The position numbers were made by a program, and so were the translations under genes. Below, piece after piece: positions 36,131 to 49,050 of a DNA stretch of 64,000 nt. Position 1 is the stretch's first letter; every line of letters begins with the position of its first letter. The DNA comes from Pristionchus mayeri (Eukaryota > Nematoda > Chromadorea > Rhabditida > Neodiplogasteridae). The stretch spans positions 29,877,067 to 29,941,066 of the forward strand of contig BTRK01000002.1 of NCBI GenBank assembly GCA_036245805.1, read 5' to 3'. Under the pieces are notes generated by a model that worked only from the letters and a program-made list of their open reading frames with translations, was not told the origin of the DNA and did no database searches.

Positions 36131-36918
36131 CCCAAAAGCGGAAAGAGCCCAAACTTCCACAAGATCGTTTACACTATGAGCCCAAACTTCCACAAGATCG
36201 TTTAGCAATTTTGAAAACAACATACATTTTTAGAATTGTTTTCCTCTTTCGAATGCGCTAGGTCTCGCTATGAAGCTCCATGGACACTCTGCGACGTCTC
36301 CTTGATAGAAGATGATACATCCCACATTTAAAGTCTCTATTACAACCGGAAGTGACTCCGACTTTGTCGGTTTCGTGGAGTAGACACTTTTTTGAATTAG
36401 TGGCGCGAGCATCGTAGAGAGACGTGTTATAACTCATTCTGTAGATCGTATACGATTGCCAGCCTAACAACTTTTCATAATTGTGAAATGCATTCTTCAA
36501 ATGTTTGAAAAAAAACAAAAAAATGTTCCCGGAAGTTCATCCACAATTTTGGCTATTCAAGCTTTCAATGGGTAATCCAAGCCCCTATAGGCCTACTTAA
36601 GATTAATATTTGCACGGCGAAATCAGTAATTTCAAAAGATTAGTTTTTATCTATAGGGGCTAGCACATTTCAAACAGTTTCCCGATGAAATGTATCACCC
36701 TGCCTCTTCCTCCTCTTTCCCTTCCAAGGGGCCCCCTCTGATGTCAGGTCTAACATCGTAATGAAGCCGGACCGTCTCAAATTGCCAACAAAAGCGAGAT
36801 ACAAAGTTGAGGCACGAGTAAAATGTATAATTTTAAAAGTGTGTTAACTTACCCATGAAGGCATGTTTGTTGGGGATTGAACGGGCACTTTTAGCTATGT
36901 ATCCTCTAGGAGTGGGGA

Positions 36919-39361
36919 GTCCCGAGATTCACCTTCTGTACAAAAGAATGAGTTCAATAAAAATCCAGAGATAAAAAAAATTGCTGACCATTTTTGTCAA
37001 TCGCTGTGCCAAATGTTATACAAATTAATTTATTATTTTTTTAGGAAATATTACAGGTCAATTATTCTTTAAGCGAATATATCAGCTTTTATTTCAGATT
37101 TTGACCGCGAATTTTGAGTATTTTGATCCCGGGACATTTATTGAATTGATTGTTTTGTGTAATATGAGCTCACTCCATTCATTAAGTGAGATGTTGTCAA
37201 CATTCACTCAGCTGTTAACTTTGCTTGCAAAGACTGGATACGTCACCTTCCCATGGAAGGTGGATATTGTTTTGGTGTTAGAGGACCTAAAGACAGTGTG
37301 ATATTAGATTATCAGATCCATGCATTCAAATCCCGTACGAAAGCTCGTTTCCAAGCTGCAAGAGTGAAAACGGAAATTGTACAAGTTCAACGGATCACCA
37401 ATCACTTTATGTTTCAGCTTAGATCTTGGGAAATTCTCATTGTTACTATTAGGTTGTAACATAAGTTTTGTCGCATTTCGGAGGTTCACAATATTTCCAT
37501 GAAGGATTCTTCTCAAACATTCCCGTTACCTGACCTCCTAGTATATGTTTGGGGTGTGCATGCACATTCAAACTGTAGGGAATAGCTGAACTGTCCATGC
37601 CGGCTATGTAAAAAAATATTAGTAAGAACAAATTTAAATTTTGTGGAAATTTTATTAATTTGTTTAACCTGGTGCTAGATCGCAGAGACGAATAATGAAC
37701 CAAACTCCCATAGCTTGGTGATATGCCGTGTGAATGATCTTTCAAAAGATATGTCAGATATGATGCTATGTTAAGCGGAACCAAAGATATAGTTCACTGA
37801 ATCTATGGTTAGCCGATGATTCGTTGCCAACTTGATCAACTCTCCTGAAACCAAAATTACAACAACATTGACTAACATAAGTGCGTTCCAATTACCACTC
37901 ATGGGGGTCTAATTTATCATTAAACATGTGCGGCAGATACTAATCTACTTGCGGGAAATTTGAAATGCTCATTAATTCAATTCGCGCACAATTTTGCCAG
38001 AAATGCAAGTTTAGGTGTTTCGAATTCAAGATTGTCATTCAAAAGCTATTGACTTACAAAATTATCCCAAATAGATAATGGTAAAGGAAGGGTTGATGGT
38101 TCGGATGGGCACAATAAATCAGATATTGAACATGTGTGTGAGGTAGGAATTTTAACAAAGTGCAAATTTCAGTAGTTTCATTTACATACCGTCGTGCTGT
38201 ATCGAGCCACTTATCTGAAGAGAACCCAATCGACCCCAAACTTTAACTGTATACTAAACACTTTGGGTGAATTATATTCCATAACTATTTGGATCTCGAT
38301 ATCTATTGAGAAGAAAATTCGGCTTGCAAAAGTTTTCCCGACCGTCACCTACCATCCACATTATGCAAACTTGTTTAAATTTCTAGAAAGCTTTTCGTTT
38401 GTCATTATTCGTGAGTGGTTCAAAATGATGCTCATATATAGTACTTTACTCAAATCACGTTAAATCGACATAATTCCTCCTTTTCAAGAAGACATGATAC
38501 GTGAAAATTATTTGTAATCCTAATCTCACTACAACTTTGTCTGGCTACTGTGCCTCCCTAACTGTCTTGACAGGACTGAAGTAAAGTGCGTAAGAAAGGG
38601 TACGAAGGCCCTCACTGAATATGAATAACGATATTGAGATTAAATTAATTCGAAGAATTTCTGAGGTTAGAATGCTTAAGAGATAGGACGCGACAAAACA
38701 TGTTACAACCTGATACTATGTGCTACACTGCATCACTCCGATTAGATAAGCTAACTAGGCGGTCTTGAATTTCACTCTCTAACACCGTAAAAAACATAAT
38801 TATACTTAATGTAGGATTACGAGCACAATCAATATAATATTCATTAAAACCATGCAGCAACTCCTGCACAGGCGTGCTTGTACAATTTCTAGTGCTTGTA
38901 CAATTTCTGTTTTTACTCTTGCAGCTTGGAAACGAGCTTTCGTACGGGATTTGAATGCATGGATCTGATAATCTAATATCACACTGTCTTTAGGTCCTCT
39001 AACACCAAAACAATATCCACCTTCCCTGGGAAGGTGACGTATCCAGTCTTTGCAAGCAAAGTTAACAGCTGAGTGAATGTTGACAACATCTCACTTAATG
39101 AATGGAGTGAGCTCATATTACACAAAACAATCAATTCAATAAATGTCCCGGTATCAAAATACTCAAAATTCGCGGTCAAAATCTGAAATAAAAGCTGATA
39201 TATTCGCTTAAAGAATAATTGACCTGTAATATTTTCTGAAAACATAATAAATTAATTTGTATAACATTTGGCACAGCGATTGACAAAAATGGTCAGCAAT
39301 TTTTTTTATCTTTGGATTTTTATTGAACTCATTCTTTTGTACAGAAGGTGAATCTCGGGAC
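36919..39361. mobile_element. Large fold-back element, arms about 470 bp
   Basis: 36,919-37,385 and 38,895-39,361 are inverted copies (coordinates sum to 76,280) beginning TCCCGAGATTCACCTTCTG. The arms carry matching open frames (FIELIVLCNMSSLHSLSEML) that are likely part of the element. The interior is a MITE copy split by a mariner. Confidence 0.85.
37449..38713. mobile_element. Mariner-like non-autonomous element, 1,265 bp, copy 1
   Basis: Terminal repeats TTAGGTTGTAACATAAG... and ...TGTTACAACCTGA, flanked by TA at 37,447-37,448 and 38,714-38,715. Removing it rejoins the MITE sequence GTTACTA-CTATGTGCTACA seen intact near 36,035. Same family and same length as 60,861-62,125. No transposase motif recognised. 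Confidence 0.9.
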
Positions 39362-39593
39362 ACTAGTGATTCGCATGTGCAGGAGTTTGACATTGCTGCA
39401 TGGTTTTAATGAATATTATACTGATTGTGCTCGTAATCCTACATTAAGTATAATTATGTTTTTTTCAGCGTAGGGCAGCCGAATTAAGAATACAACTCGA
39501 AAAGGAAAGATTGCAATTGCGTGCAGAAATGGATGCACGAGCAGAAATGGTGAGTCACATGTTTAGTCCAATTTCCTTAGTCGAACATACGGG

Positions 39594-40040
39594 GGGGGGG
39601 GGGGGGTGACAATTGCCCAACTCGTTGCCGTTCGCTTGCAAATTGGCGAAGTAGCTTGGGAGTTATTTCATTGTAACCACTATATGTTCCGGCTACATTT
39701 GCATATGTAACTCTTGTTACTAGGCGATCATGAATTTTACACTTCACCAACGACGCGGGGTTCATGGTCCAAAATTGAAAATTTTAGTTGAAAATCATGC
39801 CTAGATAATCAGAGATGGCAGAAACCAGTCGATATTCTAGTACCTCAATATCTACTTTAACCTAGTAAAATGGTTATCGATTGGTTACGGCATTTGGTGT
39901 TTATCTAACCATGATTTTCCACTCAAATCGCCAATTTTGGACCATGAACCCCGGGTCGTTGGCGAAGTGTAAAACTCATGATCGCATGGTAACGAGACTT
40001 ATACATGCAAGTGTAGGGTAGCAATGAAACATCTCCCAAG
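39594..40040. mobile_element. Fold-back MITE
   Basis: A G homopolymer (39,592-39,606), then inverted arms 39,656-39,806 and 39,900-40,040 around TTGGGAG and CTCCCAA. Related to 20,933-21,226. Confidence 0.75.
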
Positions 40041-40042
40041 TT

Positions 40043-40640
40043 TAGGGGGTCGTGGTCAAAAAAAGGTTGGTAGGTCAATGGTAAGTCAAGACTATGTACC
40101 GTACCCAATCGATAGTATATTCACCCCCATATACCGTATACCACTACCGTAACCCCGATTATCACGAACTGACTTTATTTTTTAAAGTCCTGGTACCATG
40201 CCCAATCGATTCTACAATACCCAAGCAACTACCGTAACCCACTTCCTTGGGTCAGATCCAGTTCCTTGGGTAAAACATTTTTCTAAAAATTTCGAACATT
40301 TTTCTAAAAATTCCAAATCGATCATAAAATGATCCTACGGTAATAAGATATATGAAAGACATTTTAAAATAATTGTATGCACGATTTTGGATTTTTAGAA
40401 AAATGTTTGACCCAAGGAACTGGATCTGACCCAATGAACTGGGTTACGGTAGTCACTTGGGTACTGTATAATCGATTGGGCACGATACCAGGACTTTTTA
40501 AAAATAAAGTTAGTTTGCGATATTCGGGGGTTACGGTAGTGGTATACGGTATAGGGGGTACTGTACTATCGATTGGGTACGGTACATAGTCTTGACCTAC
40601 CATTGACCTACCAACCTTTTTTTGACTATGACCCCCCTCT
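40043..40640. mobile_element. Fold-back element, arms about 250 bp
   Basis: Arms at about 40,043-40,300 and 40,383-40,638 with shared ACCGTACCCAATCGATA and ACGGTAGT motifs. Ends GGTCAAAAAAAGG and CCTTTTTTTGAC. A smaller hairpin follows at 40,640-40,725. Confidence 0.85.
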
Positions 40641-41200
40641 ATGACCCAAAACCTTATTCATGGTTTCGCACTGCTCCCCTCAAATAGATGGGAGCAGTGC
40701 GAATCCAAGAATAGGGGGTCATGGTCTGAAAATACCTCGCCGCCAGTGTTGGGCAACTATGATCACACGTCAAACTATTATTCAAATTTCAATTTCAATA
40801 TGCTCATGTTTATTGAATTATTCATTAACAATTTCATAATACGCTAGTGAATGATCCCAAAGGTGTGAGCGAAACTTCAGGAAATAATCGAGGTAAGAAA
40901 AGACTTGACACTCGCCCATAATGCTGCTGAAGAGCGAATAGCGAAATTACGTCAAGAAAAATCGGACATGGTGAGAATTTATCCTGTGCATGATTCATAA
41001 CAATTTCGTAACTTCCAGATGAGCATCACTTCCAGAATTCAGGAGAGATCCAATTCTAGGTGATCCGATTCTCACATGGAAATGTCATTATAAAATTCAG
41101 ATTTGCCCGTGATTTCATTACCATAGAAATTCTGGGAGAAGGAACTTTCGGATGTGTGTTTAAAACAAGGAACATATTCGATCAGTGTGAATATGCGGTG

Positions 41201-44082
41201 ATCAATCAATCAATCAATCAATCAATTTATCTTATCAGGCGGAAACGCTCAGAAGATGATAGGTCGGTAGTCTTCATAAGTTGCACTCCACCAATGGCTG
41301 CCAATAGCTCGGGATAGGTCGTCTCTCCATCGCGCGCGAGGCTTTCCGGGGGGACGAGTCCTATTGAATGGAGTGTTGTCGCAGACAGTTGTCGCACGGC
41401 TCCACTGTTCCACTCCCATTCTTCTGATCTTGAGGGCCCAGCGCGCTTTCCGTTTCAATTCTTCTTCATTCCAGTCTCTCAGCTTGGTAATCCCTCTCAC
41501 GTGGTCATTCTTCCATCTATCCCTCAGCGTGACTCCAAGCATCTTTCTTTCCATCTTCCTCTGGGTGACTCTCAGCCTCTCCTTCTCGCTTGATCTCAGA
41601 ACCCATACTTCACACCCATAGAGAACTGGAGCCGTGATGCAGCTCTCGAAGACTCTCCTCCTGAGGTGCGAGAGCTTACTCCAGGCCAGCCAATCCGGTG
41701 TTCTATTTCGTCGGAATGATCCAAGGGAAGAGCTATTCTCCCACCGAGATAAGTGGCGCTATCGACGAATTCGAATCGCAGATTGTCGATGATTATTGGA
41801 TTGCGGGTAGAGGTGCAGGAGGTGAGGAGGTTGGTCTTGCTTGCATTCACTTCGAGACCAACTCGGCTGCACGCGTCCATCAGCTTCTTCAGCATTCGTT
41901 CCAGCTCGGGTCGAGATTTGGCAACGAGAGCCACGTCATCGGCATACTCCAAGTGGCAAAGGTTCCTTCCGTCGATTCTAATTCCATCCGACTCCCAGTC
42001 AATGTTGTCCATGGCTGATCGTAGCACTGCGTTGAAGAGACGAGGGGAGAGGGTATCCCCTTGGGGGACTCCTCGACGCACAGTCACGGGAACGAGCTCC
42101 TCATTAACTCGAATGAGTGTAGAGGAGGACTCGTAGAGACGGCGCAACACGAGGACGAGGGAGGGATGGGCTCCGAACGAGAAGAGGGCTTGCCAGCAGG
42201 CATTCCACTCCACACAGTCGAACGCCTTCTTGAAGTCGACGAACGCCAAGTAGATTGGGATACCGTACTCGGAGGTTCGTTCAGCGACCTGCTTGATGGC
42301 ATGCAGGTTGTCGAGAGTACTGTAGCCGCGCCGGAAGCCGGTTTGGGTCGAGGACTCTGTTTCTTCAAGCACAGTTTCGAGTCTCTGGAGAATGACTTTG
42401 ATCATTGTCTTCAGGGAAACGGTGAGGAGGGAGATGGGACGGAAGTTCCCAATGTTGGTAGGGTCTCCTTTCTTGTGCAGAAGAGCGACAATTGCTTCGG
42501 TCAGGTCGCTTGGAACAGCCTCTCCATCTACCAGATAGTTAAGTAGATCAGCGATAACGGGAGCAAGGTGGTTTCGAGAGTGGTATAGCATATCAGGGAG
42601 AATGCCATCCGAACCGAGTGAGTGACCACACTTGAGTTGGGACATCGCTTTGCTGACCTCATCGGGTAGGAAGGGAGTTAGGGGATCCAGAGACTGAGGA
42701 GGGACTGGGAGTGGACACGGAACTGCAGGGGTGTAGAGACCGTCAAAGAAGCTCTGGACCACTGTCTTGGTAGCTGCTTGAGAGAGAGCACCAGTTACAG
42801 GGTCGGGAACTAGAAGGCGCTTCTTTGAGGTTTGCAGACTCAGCATGCTCTTCACGATGCTCCTTCCCATGGTTGCTGCTTGCCGTGCTTGCGCTTCCTT
42901 TCGCTTCCTGATGTCATCGACGAAACTCGTCCGGGCAGCTTTGCAGGCAGCTGAGTAGGCGACAGCTTGTTGGGAGTTGGATTGCAATTCATGGCGCATC
43001 GCTAGGAGCTTCCGCGTTCCACTCGAGATCCAAGAAGGGGATTGGCGCTTCCTCCAGCAGTTCGTTGCCGCGGTCTCCGTGAAAGCCTTTACCGTAGTAT
43101 AGGCATCGGCGGCAGAACTGGGGCGGGCAAGGGGCAGTGACGCGAGAAGGTTTGCGTTGACAGTAAAAGCGGTTCGATCGAAATCTAGCCGCTCCCTGCA
43201 TCTTTTCTGCCTCGCCTTGCAAGGGAGGGAGAGTCACATCCGAACAAGGCGATGGTCGGAGTCAAACTCAAACCGACCAACGACTCCACAGTTGACTACT
43301 CTCGCTGTGGCGGGCGCTGCTACGTAGTCAATTTGGTGAAATGCGGAGCCGTTTGGGGATCGCCAGGTCCAGATTCGACCGTGCCGTCTCTTGGGGAACG
43401 TGTTCAGGATGCGCAGTCTGTTCCTCACGCAGAGCTCAGTGAAGCAGCGTCCGCGTGAGTTCGGTGTGGGAGAGGCAAAGTTACCGACAAATCTTTCATT
43501 GCCAGGTTCCCTCGCCACTCGGCAGTTGAAGTCACCGACCAGAACTGGCATATGGCCTTTTGGGGCACTCCGCAGGGCGGTCTCAACCTGGTCTAGGAAG
43601 TCTTCATACGCGTCGTCATCGTAGGAAGACGTAGGGGCGTAAGCGCAGACCAGGAAGAGCCGTAGGTCGGGAAGGAGCAGAGTGGCAAAACGAGGGGAGA
43701 GGCCATTGAACACAGCTCCGCGCGCGAGTTGCGGTCGAAGCAAAAATGCCACGCCATGGGAAGCAGTGGGCCCGCCCGAGTGGTAGACTACAGTGCCTGA
43801 GGATGTAAGATTGAACGAGGCACAACCCACAATCCTGGCTTCCTGCACTGCAACCACGTCCCACTTGATCTTGTCGAGGGCGAGTTCCATCTCCGACTGT
43901 TTCTCCCTTGGGCCGAGCGTCCTGGCGTTGATGGTGCCGATGTAGAAGTGGCGACCCATCGTGGCGGCGTACAACTCCCGCGTGCCAACGTGTCTGGGAG
44001 AGGGAATCCGGGCGGGCGGAACCGGAGACGGAGAGACGAAATCGCACTCAGCCGCTCGCCACACACTTGAGAACCCAGAATG
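41201..44082 (-). mobile_element. RTE-type non-LTR retrotransposon (LINE), frame-broken
   Basis: Bounded by a 10-bp target duplication ATATGCGGTG at 41,191-41,200 and 44,083-44,092. The 3' end at 41,201 carries an ATCA microsatellite tail. Minus strand: an apurinic-type endonuclease (44,064-43,234; TINARTLG, VGDFNCR, DSDHRLV), a short linker frame, and a reverse transcriptase (42,999-41,596; AFVDFKKAFD, RRGVPQGDTLSP, LEYADDVAL). A third frame (41,554-41,249) holds the C-terminal part with RPPGKPRARWRDD. At least two or three frameshifts separate what should be one long protein, so it is inactive. Its frames on the plus strand are shadows. Confidence 0.93.
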
Positions 44083-45073
44083 ATATGCGGTGAAGCGAAT
44101 AAAACTAGATGAAAGGTATAATATTTGCGAAACAATATTTGTGAAAATAAAATGTTATAGAAACGTTGACGATACACTGAAAGAAGTTCGAGCGATGGCT
44201 CAATTAGATCAGTTCAATATCGTCCGATACAATACCACGTGGGTGGAAAAACCATCGGATGAACAGCAGGTATCGGATATTATGATATTATAAGTTAATA
44301 TGTTTTCAATTTCACATTTCACCAATCATTTCATGTTGACAACGGCAACGACAGTTCATCATTCATTTACATTCAAATGGAGGTTCGATTTCGGTTATGG
44401 TTTACATCCGCACTTTCAAATTCAGCACTGCAAATGCTCTGTCTGATTGGATGAAGGAACACAACGATCCCTCTTCTCGTGATATTGACAGCATGAAGTC
44501 GTGGTTCAAGCAAATTGTTTCGGCAGTAGCATACATTCATGGAAAGGGGAAAATTCACAGAGATTTGAAGGTAAACTTACGGACTTTTCCGGATACAGTC
44601 ATGTATAAAACTATTATCAGCATATTCGAGAAATATATTTAAACAAATAAAGATTTTGCAGCCAAGCAATATTCTCTTCGCTAGCGGGGACACAGTCCGA
44701 ATATGTGATCTTGGAATTCCAACAGAACGAGTTGTGAAAAATGGAGCTCCAGAACGGTGTTTCGAGGGAATTCGGAAACTCGTCTGTACATGAGCCCCGA
44801 GCAGGAAAGGAACTGGTCATATTTTCTTGAACTTTTTTTTGTAAAATTTTAGTTTACGATCGATTTCACATGGATCGAATCGGATACAGATATTTTCTCT
44901 CTAGGATTGATATTCGCTGAACTCTGCGTGGTAATGTCGATTGAAAAAAAGAATAAGGTATACTTTTTTAAAATAATATATTAAATATCCACCTGTATGT
45001 ATATATGTTGTCTTCGCTGCATCTTCAGTCTTTAATCTATATAAAATTTTAAAATAGTGAACGTGTTTTACCC

Positions 45074-45990
45074 ATATATATATCACACGTATCACGAGCC
45101 AGTGGATGTGTACGGGAACATTTTTAAAAAAGTTGTGCTAAATTTAACTCATATTATAGTGGTAGAACACCCTAGGCATAATATTTCGAAAAATTTGGGA
45201 CATTGGTCCCAGAGCCGTCAATTAGGAATTCTCCGGTTTTGAACCCGGCTACGCTGCATTTCAGCTCCCAGAAGAGCTAGAATGATGGCATTGGGCTTAA
45301 AATTCGCGGAAAATTATTTCCAGAAACTTTTACGTTGACAACTTTCTTGCTTGACCATTATTAACGATGTTATCTGCGAAAAACCAGATTTTAGATCAAT
45401 TAAATAATGTTTTCACCTCAAAGATGAGAGATACTACAGATTTTTATTGTTGAATATAGTAGTAGAAGCTAATATGTATAGATTAAAATTAGGAAAGAAG
45501 CAATCATCCTACCCCCTTTTGATGAAAATGTTGGTCAAATGTGATATATTGCTGAATCTCAACGTTATTTTCGATAAATTGACTTACACACCGAATCTCA
45601 AATAAAGCAATTTGTAATTCCAGACATCATTCATCAATGTAAGTTAGATGGCAGTGAAAGAGTGTGAAATCAGCGTGTTCGAAAAAATCGGTTTTCGAAA
45701 CATCGATTTTTCTCAAGTTTGAGCATTATATTCTTTCCAAATATAAGAACACGCCAATCATCTCCCTATAGAAATTAAACTATTTACCGGTATGTGTAAG
45801 ATAATCGAGGAATGGTAGGTTCCTATGTTTTCCAAAGTCGAAATTTCGTGGCTCGAATTTAACAATATTTTATTATATCAATCTTGCGTTTCTACCACTA
45901 TAATATGAGTCAAATCTAGCACAACTTTTTTAAAAATGTTCCCGGGGTAGTCGCTTTTCATCCACTGACTCGTGATACGTGTGATATATG
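45074..45990. mobile_element. Fold-back element in a K6 intron
   Basis: Inverted ends containing TCACACGTATCACGAG (45,083 onward) and CTCGTGATACGTGTGA (before 45,990), with inner inverted stretches around CTACCACTATAATATGAGT. No coding content. Confidence 0.85.
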
Positions 45991-46489
45991 TATGAGCATG
46001 TTAAGTGTGCAGGTTTTCGACAACTATCGCAGAGGAAAGCAGAGCAATGTTCTTCAATGCCTTCCGGAAGTGGTAATAAAGATATTTAAAAGCCTAAATT
46101 TCTACAATATTTCTAGGAAAGGTTTGTTGCTTGGCTGACAAATCTGGACATGAGGCCTCATTGCAAGCAAATTCTTAAACATACTTTTTTCAAAGTAACT
46201 GTGGTGAGTTGCAAATATCCAATGATGAAAATACTTCGTAATAATATCTCATATATGCATGCTCAGAATACCATCGTTTTTCGAAACTATGATCCGCTCG
46301 AAATACGATCAGTAAATGAATACCACACACAGGAAAGGTGGGGTCTCATCAAACTTACTGTCGGTTTATTGATGAAAATGTGGCTAATTATATTATTTCA
46401 ATCGTATATTGTTGAATCGGTCGCATCACTTATACAAATACGAATACCGGAATATCAGTAAAAAAATAAATGAAAATCTATACCTAAAT

Positions 46490-46650
46490 ATAAAGCGCAG
46501 TGTCTGTCCGTTTGACCGGATTGCGAAACAGTTGCGAAACGATTACGAAATGGGGAGGGAGAGAGATCGCGTCAACGAGTGATTGCGAAACCTAGGTACT
46601 CCGCTAGGACGGGGCCCCCGCCGTAGGCGGGGGGCAGCCGGACTAGTACG
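46490..46650. repeat. GC-rich hairpin repeat
   Basis: CCCCCGCCGTAGGCGGGGG forms a short GC hairpin after GTGTCTGTCCG. Looks like a dispersed repeat. Confidence 0.4.
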
Positions 46651-46739
46651 AATATAAGATTACATAGATTTGAAAGAAAACGCAAACCATTTTCCCTTTC
46701 CGTCATTATGCTTATCGATAATACATTTTAAAGAACGGA

Positions 46740-47634
46740 AAGCGAGTTTGGAGAGAATGAATACAATTCACTCATCGATACTGCTCCTCGAACTATTGCT
46801 CATGAGAGGGGTAAATATTCTGTTGCGAGCTAAAATTGAGTCATCACACTATGTTTTTTATTCAGAAATTCACAATCTGGCTCTACTCCTTGTTGAACTT
46901 CGCGAAATCGACTCTCGCCATCGAATATCTTTCGATGAATTAAAAACGGGAATGGTAAATGACATGACATCTTTTTTTTTAAATGTATTTTTGCTTCTCA
47001 TATAAAATATCAATTATTGAACATTTGAAGACTCTCCATAACCAAATATTTATAACTTCAATTGTAAAATGCCCTTGAACATACATATTTACAGGTCAAT
47101 GAATCATCTTGGAGTATTAAAATACAGGTTTTTATGGAAATCCCCATTTAGCGACTATATTTCAGCCAATTTAGGATCAAATTATCAATTTGATTCAACA
47201 ACTTGACAAAATGTGTTCAATAATAAAAAGAATGGAGTTTGAATTCGGCAAATGCGTGGAAATGTACTCCAAACGGAAATATGCTATTAAGGTTTATTTT
47301 CGAGAATGTTGATATCGTTAATTTATTTCTTCAGCATTCACTTCACGAGATAAGTGCAAAAATCTATACCATACGCCGGCTGTTATGTTCATTTCAAAAC
47401 AAAAAGGTTTTGTTTTGTTTTGTATTAACATGAAAATATCATTGTGAATTGCGAATGTGCGACAGTAAACTTTTTTTATATTATACAAAAACATATATTT
47501 TCTGATTTAAATTATTTTGAAATCATATGTTACTTAAGAGAATTGACGAATTCGACGAAGTGGAAAGTCTCATCACTATCATACAGAAACACCTCCAGAT
47601 AATTGACGACTCGATTGCAGAGTATTCGATTTAA
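46740..47634 (+). pseudogene. K7: decayed kinase relic
   Basis: Short pieces resemble K-family kinase exons but in scrambled order. NLALLLVELREIDSR (about 46,865-46,910) is like the L-G-L-I-L-x-E-L exon. EFGKCVEMYSKRKYAIK (47,240-47,290) is like the glycine-loop and lysine exon with the loop eroded. SLHEISAKI (about 47,340) is like helix C. A further frame at 47,528-47,634 is unclear. This may be two overlapping relics. No intact product expected. Confidence 0.4.
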
Positions 47635-48861
47635 CGATAACTTTCTGATTTACCGTACATGAATAAACATGATCAGATTTAGTCATGTACAAAAATTCAT
47701 CACAAAATGCAAGTAGGGGGCACGTCAAAAGCGCAAACGAGAAAAGCGCACATCGAAACATCTCAGTCTGTAATAATACTACTTCGTGGTTGATAACACC
47801 TGATTACTAGTGGCGAGCACTATCTTTCATGATGGCTTTTAAGTGACATCAATTTTATGAGTTTTCATGTATTGGCGGTATGGATTCCAAATATGTATGA
47901 CTAAACGCAGGGACGACGGAATATGAATGACTGGACGGGATATGTACGACTATACGTAGGGACCGCAACGTGGACTGCCGAACCATCTCAGTCATTACTC
48001 AAAATGTCCCGTAGGCCGCTAATGCGATGAAACTTATGGAAATTTGTCGAAATCTCAACTCGAACCCGAGTAAAATGGATACTGGTGTAGGGGAGTACAT
48101 GGATGAACTTATGATTGGTAATGTATGTGTGATATAAAAATGTGTTGATATTTCAACACTAAACGGTTAAGAGAGACTATCTGAGTGAGTGAACATATGC
48201 TTGGCAAAGTTGGAAAAATGGAATTCGCCATAAATGTGTATATGTGTAGTACTCGGTGAGCACAGCTCGGGCATGGCATATTTAGTGCTCTAGGCCGCGC
48301 TCTGAGAAGTGCTCGGCACCTTAGTAGAAAAACGTATATTTTCGAAATTTACCATTTCGCTATCGATCGGAACGAGTGTTACCACAACAAATTCGGAATA
48401 TTCATGTGATTATATTTACCAACTTTCATCCCATCGGTTCTCAACTCTTTCTGAAAATTCGAAAAAACGATTATTTTTAGTAATTTTTTTATTACAGCTC
48501 TTTCAGGAGAGTGGTTTGGGACCGTTTTAAATTCTGATTCTTTTAGTACTAACTGACCACTAGCTATTGGGAGAAAACAAGGAAAATTAAAAATAGACCT
48601 TTCGAGAAATTAGTGGTCAAGCACTGAAAAGTCGAATAAAGCCAGTTCGTGATAAGGTCATGACTTACCGTACACCAATACCGAACCGGGTGTACAATGC
48701 TCTAGAGTTCTCCTACACGCAGTACTCGACGAGGAAACTCGACCAGCATCAGTAGAATTTAGATATGCATCCGCGCACGCCAGCGCGCTAATGGTAAATA
48801 ACTACCGTAATCTATGGATTAGTTTTAACATCAAAAATGTATTATATAACGAATTCTCCAC
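47635..48861. other. Region without recognised gene
   Basis: AT-rich, no splice pattern or motif I can defend. Confidence 0.4.
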
Positions 48862-49050
48862 TTTTTAGAGCGATTGGATATCTTTCCTGCCCGCGGCGTT
48901 CGTTTTTCGGGGGTATACTGGTGTCGAGAAACACCATGTTTACCCATATGAGCGAGAGAGTACAGGCGTAAACAAGGTGGTTCCCGGCCCTAGTATACCT
49001 CCGAAAAAGCGAACGCCGCGGGCAGGAAAGATATCCAATCGCTCTAAAAA
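48862..49050. mobile_element. Short MITE with long perfect inverted ends
   Basis: TTTTTAGAGCGATTGGATAT... at 48,862 pairs over about 40 bp with the sequence ending at 49,050; inner parts pair imperfectly. Length 189 bp. GC-rich arms (CCCGCGGCG). Confidence 0.9.

Larger units (their letters stand above)
35261..46461 (+). pseudogene. K6: myristoylation-motif, coiled-coil PERK/PEK-like kinase gene broken by a LINE
   Basis: Exon 1 (35,261-35,314) starts MGSSKSRP, an N-myristoylation-type start. Exons 35,507-35,545, 39,469-39,549, 40,881-40,970 and 41,019-41,059 encode a charged coiled coil (ELRIQLEKERLQLRAEM). The kinase exon 41,101-44,115 carries GEGTFGCVFK and is split by an RTE LINE between Val and Lys of YAVKRI. 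Exon 44,161-44,269 holds helix C, about 44,355-44,382 IYIQME, about 44,425-44,570 HRDLK, and 44,663 onward PSN and CDLG. A frameshift before YMSPEQ and a GA instead of GT donor after it follow, then an SLGLIFAEL exon (44,853-44,957), an intron with a fold-back, VFDNYRRG (46,016-46,075) and a final exon (46,118 onward). It lacks the sensor region of the other copies. Confidence 0.7.

Noticed and set aside
41201..41226. ATCA tandem repeat as an independent microsatellite
   Set aside because: Its position next to the target duplication shows it is the 3' tail of the RTE element.
41698..42546. Long plus-strand open frames opposite the reverse transcriptase
   Set aside because: They are antisense shadows of the LINE coding region.
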